Assembly: GCA_027024625.1 (NCBI GenBank)
Contig: JALVRY010000478.1
Coordinates: forward strand, 1-8,152
DNA: 8,152 nucleotides
From: Thiotrichaceae bacterium
GTDB lineage: Bacteria; Pseudomonadota; Gammaproteobacteria; Thiotrichales; Thiotrichaceae
Direction: 5' to 3'
The notes beneath the pieces are model-generated. The model was not told the origin of the DNA. It was given only the letters and a program-made list of their open reading frames with translations, and ran no database searches. Shown one piece after another: positions 6,219 through 8,152 of the stretch. A program made the translations under genes and the position numbers. How positions within the stretch are numbered: position 1 is the first letter of the stretch; the number at the start of each line of letters is the position of its first letter.

Positions 6219-6497
6219 TTATCCTCTACCACAAGCATAACGGATATATCTAAACTCCCCCGTTGTTGTAATCATCTTTATTATATGGCAGTTGGGGTAC
6301 TTTTTTGTCGCTTTTCTCTTAGCATAAATAATACGCCCTTTATGCTTTTTCTTGACCGCTGTCTTAACCTGTAATGTAGAGACATGCCCCGTTGTCGGTC
6401 CATCCATATTTACTGTAGCTGCACTTGCAGTATTTACAGATACAAAAAGGCACAATAGCGCAGCTTGCACTACCTTAATTAGTGAAATAGCTTTCAT
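6219..6497 (-). CDS. Small secreted cationic protein with two cysteines, unknown function
   Basis: I do not recognise this 92-residue protein. It has a clear signal peptide (MKAISLIKVVQAALLCLFVS, likely cleavage after Ala26 in ASA). The mature part has about 66 residues with a Lys/Arg-rich centre (KTAVKKKHKGRIIYAKRKATKK, residues 45-66, shown here in pieces as KTAVKKKHKG and RIIYAKRKATKK). Cys70 (YPNCH) and Cys89 (RYACGRG) are the only mature cysteines and could form a disulfide in the periplasm. The start at 6497 is chosen over an ATG six codons upstream because GGGGA lies about 6-7 nt before it. It converges on the exported CPSC protein, a conceivable redox partner. A cationic DNA-, envelope- or toxin-like role cannot be decided from sequence. 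Confidence 0.78.
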   Translation of the reverse strand: MKAISLIKVVQAALLCLFVSVNTASAATVNMDGPTTGHVSTLQVKTAVKKKHKGRIIYAKRKATKKYPNCHIIKMITTTGEFRYIRYACGRG

Positions 6498-6514
6498 TGG
6501 AATTCCCCAATTCA

Positions 6515-6563
6515 ATTTTAGAAAAAATTTTTACAGATTTGTAACAGACTTGTTACAGATTTT
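6515..6563 (-). promoter_or_regulatory. Three tandem 11-bp repeats upstream of a -10 box (PhoB/OmpR-like operator)
   Basis: On the plus strand TTACAGATTTG (6531-6541), TAACAGACTTG (6542-6552) and TTACAGATTTT (6553-6563) are exact 11-bp tandem units. On the minus strand they read as CTGTWAC-type repeats. Exactly 10 bp separates the array from TAAAAT on the minus strand (6515-6520), a possible -10 for the cationic gene. The combination of 11-bp direct repeats and 10 bp to the -10 is that of Pho boxes and related OmpR-family sites (established for PhoB). The regulator here is not identified. The start site this implies would leave a short leader of about 11 nt, which is a weakness. Confidence 0.5.
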
Positions 6564-6600
6564 GTGCGAGCGACTATACCAGCATAATATGTATAAAATC

Positions 6601-6622
6601 TTAACAATTGTTATATTGTTAA
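6601..6622. repeat. AT-rich palindrome
   Basis: TTAACAAT (6601-6608) and ATTGTTAA (6615-6622) form a perfect 8-bp inverted repeat. A nested palindrome TAACAATTGTTA covers 6602-6613. It may be a regulator site between the two divergent genes. There is no further evidence. Confidence 0.35.
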
Positions 6623-6703
6623 CCAATCATCATTGGCATTATCTATCTGCATATTATTAATATTTATGATGGTGCATTTTCCTCGAGAGCTTCAGATTAA
6701 ATA

Positions 6704-6731
6704 TTTCCAGAGGCAATTAAGAATGTATAAT
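6704..6731 (+). promoter_or_regulatory. Candidate sigma-70 promoter for the repeat-protein gene
   Basis: TTTCCA (6704-6709), a 16-bp spacer and a perfect TATAAT (6726-6731). This would give a leader of about 155 nt containing inverted repeat copy 2 and a hairpin. A second TATAAT at 6837-6842, directly after copy 2, is an alternative -10 without a recognisable -35. Confidence 0.45.
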
Positions 6732-6788
6732 TTAAGCAGAATCTCTGTTAGCTTCTCTGCTAAGGAGATACTTTTGAAATACTCATAT

Positions 6789-6831
6789 TGAGACCTTTGC
6801 ACGGAAGGATAACGAAGGTAAAAAGGTCTCA
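6789..6831. repeat. GAGACC-type inverted repeat, copy 2
   Basis: TGAGACCTTT (6789-6798) and AAAGGTCTCA (6822-6831) are a perfect 10-bp inverted repeat around a 23-nt centre that begins GCACGG. The flanks CATAT and CATTA match copy 1. It lies 61 bp before the repeat-protein ATG and abuts a TATAAT. The left end, TTGAGACCTTTGCACG, resembles ends I associate with IS5-type elements; this is memory and unverified. Confidence 0.6.
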
Positions 6832-6842
6832 CATTATATAAT

Positions 6843-6871
6843 AGGGAATTATCTAAAAAGACTTATTCCCT
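6843..6871 (+). promoter_or_regulatory. Leader hairpin before the repeat-protein gene
   Basis: AGGGAAT (6843-6849) and ATTCCCT (6865-6871) can pair around a 15-nt loop, ending about 10 nt before the Shine-Dalgarno GGAGAG (6881-6886). It could affect mRNA stability or initiation. Confidence 0.35.
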
Positions 6872-6892
6872 TGGGTTCACGGAGAGCTAATC

Positions 6893-7951
6893 ATGAAACA
6901 CACACTAATCACTACTGTAATTTTATTTGTATCAATTCCCGCAGCAATGGCAAATGAATCTAGTAATACAACAACTAATACAGCAACTGTCTCTACAGCA
7001 AATCAAACAAATATCGCTCCCCCCCCTCCTCCACAAATGAATACCCAAAGAAACAATTCTGGTTGGTCTATGCCAAGCATGGGAAATAATGGCTCGAGCT
7101 GGAAAATGCCTAACATGAATATGGGAAAGAGCTTCGGTAACAATGGTACTGGCTTTCATATGCCAAACATGCACATGGGAAAAGGCTTTGGTAATAATGG
7201 CACTGGTTTTAACATGCCAAATATGAATATGGGAAAAAGCTTTGGTAATAATGGCACTGGTTTTCATATGCCAAACATGCATATGGGAAAAAGCTTTAGC
7301 AATAATGGCACTGGTTTTAACATGCCAAATATAAACATGGGAAAAAGCTTTGGCAATAATGGTTCTAATTGGAATATGCCAATCATCGGTAATAATGCAT
7401 CAAACTGGAAAATGCCTCGAATGAGTAGCCCAGATGGTTCTAGATGGAAAATGCCGATGGGGAATAATAATGGCTCAGGATTTAGCATGCCTTGGGGAAA
7501 TAATAACGGCTCTGGGTTCAGCATGCCTTGGGGAAATAATAACGGCTCTGGGTTCAGCATGCCTTGGGGAAATAATAACGGCTCTGGGTTCAGCATGCCT
7601 TGGGGAAATAACAAAAACTCAGGTTGGAGTAACAATATGCCTTGGAATAATAACTCCAACTGGAAAATGCCTTCTATGGGAAATAACTCCCCATGGAAAA
7701 TGCCGAACTTAAATAATAAGATGCCATTTACTGGAAGTAACAACGTACCAGCACCTATACCTCAAAATATGAATTATCCAACTACTGTGCAGAAACAACG
7801 TGCAATGTCGCAGCCACAAGCCCCTGTCGCTCCAACTGCCACCCCTTATGATTGGAAAAATAGTAGCTTTTATAAACCAACTACTACATCTACAGCCAAT
7901 ACAGTTGAACCAACAGCAGCTTCAAACACGTCAGGAACTAACACTAAGTAG
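6893..7951 (+). CDS. Exported Asn/Gly/Met-rich repeat protein, unknown function
   Basis: A 352-residue low-complexity protein with a Sec signal peptide (likely cleavage after Ala20, AMA before NESS). A Thr/Asn-rich linker with five prolines follows (43-47). Next are five 18-residue repeats (65-154) of the form NNGTGF(H/N)MPNM(H/N)MGKSFG, looser NxxWxMP units (155-190), and four 12-residue NNNGSGFSMPWG repeats (191-238). Degenerate WKMP units run to about 277, then a Pro/Thr/Gln-rich tail. The mature part has no cysteine. Met/His pairs such as HMPNMHM could bind copper or other soft metals, as Met-rich motifs do in copper-handling proteins. Gly/Asn/Trp/Pro repeats also recall structural envelope or sulfur-globule-type proteins. 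Both are inference. GGAGAG lies 6-8 nt before the ATG, and a terminator follows directly, so the gene is monocistronic. Confidence 0.85.
   Translation: MKHTLITTVILFVSIPAAMANESSNTTTNTATVSTANQTNIAPPPPPQMNTQRNNSGWSMPSMGNNGSSWKMPNMNMGKSFGNNGTGFHMPNMHMGKGFGNNGTGFNMPNMNMGKSFGNNGTGFHMPNMHMGKSFSNNGTGFNMPNINMGKSFGNNGSNWNMPIIGNNASNWKMPRMSSPDGSRWKMPMGNNNGSGFSMPWGNNNGSGFSMPWGNNNGSGFSMPWGNNNGSGFSMPWGNNKNSGWSNNMPWNNNSNWKMPSMGNNSPWKMPNLNNKMPFTGSNNVPAPIPQNMNYPTTVQKQRAMSQPQAPVAPTATPYDWKNSSFYKPTTTSTANTVEPTAASNTSGTNTK
7085..7354 (+). repeat. Five tandem 54-bp repeats inside the repeat-protein gene
   Basis: Each unit encodes 18 residues. Units 2 and 4 are of the His type (FHMPNMHMGK) and units 3 and 5 of the Asn type (FNMPN), with unit 1 diverged (WKMPNMNM). 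This gives an alternating 108-bp higher-order repeat and suggests duplication of a two-unit block. Confidence 0.9.
7463..7606 (+). repeat. Four tandem 36-bp repeats inside the repeat-protein gene
   Basis: Each unit encodes NNNGSGFSMPWG. Units 2, 3 and 4 (from 7499, 7535 and 7571) appear identical at the DNA level, including codon choice. Unit 1 differs at a few synonymous positions (AAT, TCA, GGA, TTT). The near-identity points to recent expansion by slippage or unequal recombination. Confidence 0.92.
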
Positions 7952-7959
7952 CTTATTGT

Positions 7960-7999
7960 AAGCATAAAAAAGGAGCCAACTAGCCCCTTTTTTATGCTT
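7960..7999. terminator. Intrinsic terminator after the repeat-protein gene
   Basis: AAGCATAAAAAAGG (7960-7973) pairs perfectly with CCTTTTTTATGCTT (7986-7999) around a 12-nt loop. The stem itself carries the T run, 9 bp after the stop codon. It can act in both directions. Confidence 0.85.
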
Positions 8000-8008
8000 G
8001 TATAAATA

Positions 8009-8030
8009 GAGACCTTGTATAAAAGGTCTC
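8009..8030. repeat. GAGACC-type inverted repeat, copy 3
   Basis: GAGACCTT (8009-8016) and AAGGTCTC (8023-8030) surround GTATAA, close in size and centre to copy 1 (GTAGAA). The flanks differ from copies 1 and 2 (AATA on the left, AAATA on the right). It follows the terminator directly and marks the left border of the region that looks like a mobile-element edge. Confidence 0.55.
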
Positions 8031-8152
8031 AAATAAGTAGGAGTGCACAATTAATTTAACAATTTACTGGTCTATTTTCCGCTATTCAAGCCATTCTCTC
8101 AGTCGCGTAGCTCGGCTATGCTTCTTCGATAATGACTTGAATATCAAAAAAT
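8031..8152. mobile_element. Probable edge of a mobile or miniature element, cut by the window end
   Basis: TATTCAAGCCATT (8083-8095) and AATGACTTGAATA (8131-8143) are an imperfect inverted repeat with one mismatch. Inside it GCGTAGC (8105-8111) and GCTATGC (8115-8121) form a second stem with a GT mismatch, giving a cruciform-like block of about 60 bp. With copy 3 on its left it resembles subterminal sequence I associate with IS5-type insertion sequences of gammaproteobacteria (GAGACC ends, GTGCACAATTAATTTAACAA, CTCAGTCGCGTAGCTC). That resemblance is from memory only. No open frame is convincing. The right end is not in the window. Confidence 0.4.

Larger units (their letters stand above)
6498..6892. 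other. Non-coding region between two divergent exported-protein genes
   Basis: About 395 bp with no convincing gene. From left to right it holds the Shine-Dalgarno and candidate -10 of the cationic gene, three 11-bp repeats, and an extended -10 on the minus strand (TGGTATAGT, hexamer 6573-6578). Next come AT-rich palindromes (6601-6622; CCAAT/ATTGG at 6623-6636), a candidate plus-strand promoter (6704-6731), and a partly repeated TCTCTGYTARS segment (about 6742-6765). Inverted repeat copy 2 and a leader hairpin before the repeat-protein gene complete it. Confidence 0.7.

Noticed and set aside
7463..7606. CRISPR-like regular 36-bp repeats
   Set aside because: The units are contiguous without spacers and are in frame within a coding sequence.
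6932..7743. Two long minus-strand frames and a plus-strand frame inside the repeat-protein gene
   Set aside because: Repeat units of 54 and 36 bp are multiples of three, so all frames stay open and show repeats. Only the plus frame from 6893 has a signal peptide and a Shine-Dalgarno.
8082..8152. Minus-strand partial frame ending in TRLREWLE
   Set aside because: It is short, coincides with nested inverted repeats, and matches no family I recognise. It is better explained as non-coding element DNA.

Overview
This AT-rich 8.15 kb stretch is bacterial chromosome, most likely from a gammaproteobacterium. The reasons are the GltX, CobT/CobC/CobS, DsrC/TusE-family, RmuC and HAD phosphatase proteins, which all have proteobacterial character, and the presence of a DsrC-family sulfur-trafficking protein. 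A sulfur-oxidising or methylotrophic Thiotrichales-like organism is a guess from overall character and cannot be proven here. No phage, CRISPR, rRNA or tRNA gene was seen.

Layout. (1) 1-38: the first codons of gltX, reading left off the window. (2) 39-289: a divergent intergenic region holding an 88-bp MITE-like inverted-repeat element (171-258) just upstream of cobT. (3) 290-2681: a tightly overlapping cobT-cobC-cobS operon for the last steps of cobalamin nucleotide-loop assembly, closed by a strong bidirectional terminator (2715-2744). (4) 2762-3414, minus strand: a DsrC/TusE-like protein with an altered C-terminal arm, followed by a 60-aa charged protein of unknown function. (5) 3550-5546, minus strand: a HAD phosphatase (Gph/MupP type) overlapping rmuC. 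(6) 5626-7951: three exported proteins. These are a thioredoxin-fold protein with a CPSC site (+), a small cationic two-cysteine protein (-), and a 352-aa Asn/Gly/Met-rich repeat protein (+). (7) 7960-8152: a terminator, another GAGACC inverted repeat, and what looks like the edge of a mobile or miniature element running out of the window.

How it fits together. CobT makes alpha-ribazole 5'-phosphate, a CobC-type phosphatase removes the phosphate, and CobS joins alpha-ribazole (or its phosphate) to adenosylcobinamide-GDP. CobU is not in the window. The right third is the least explained part. The thioredoxin-like gene and the repeat-protein gene are each preceded by a TGAGACYTTT...AAARGTCTCA inverted repeat with the same flanks (CATAT on the left, CATTA on the right), and a third, variant copy follows the repeat gene. 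These may be related mobile-element remnants or shared regulatory sites. The small cationic gene has three tandem 11-bp repeats 10 bp upstream of a plausible -10, the geometry of a PhoB/OmpR-type operator. The Met/His-rich repeats suggest metal binding or an envelope structural role, but no function is established.
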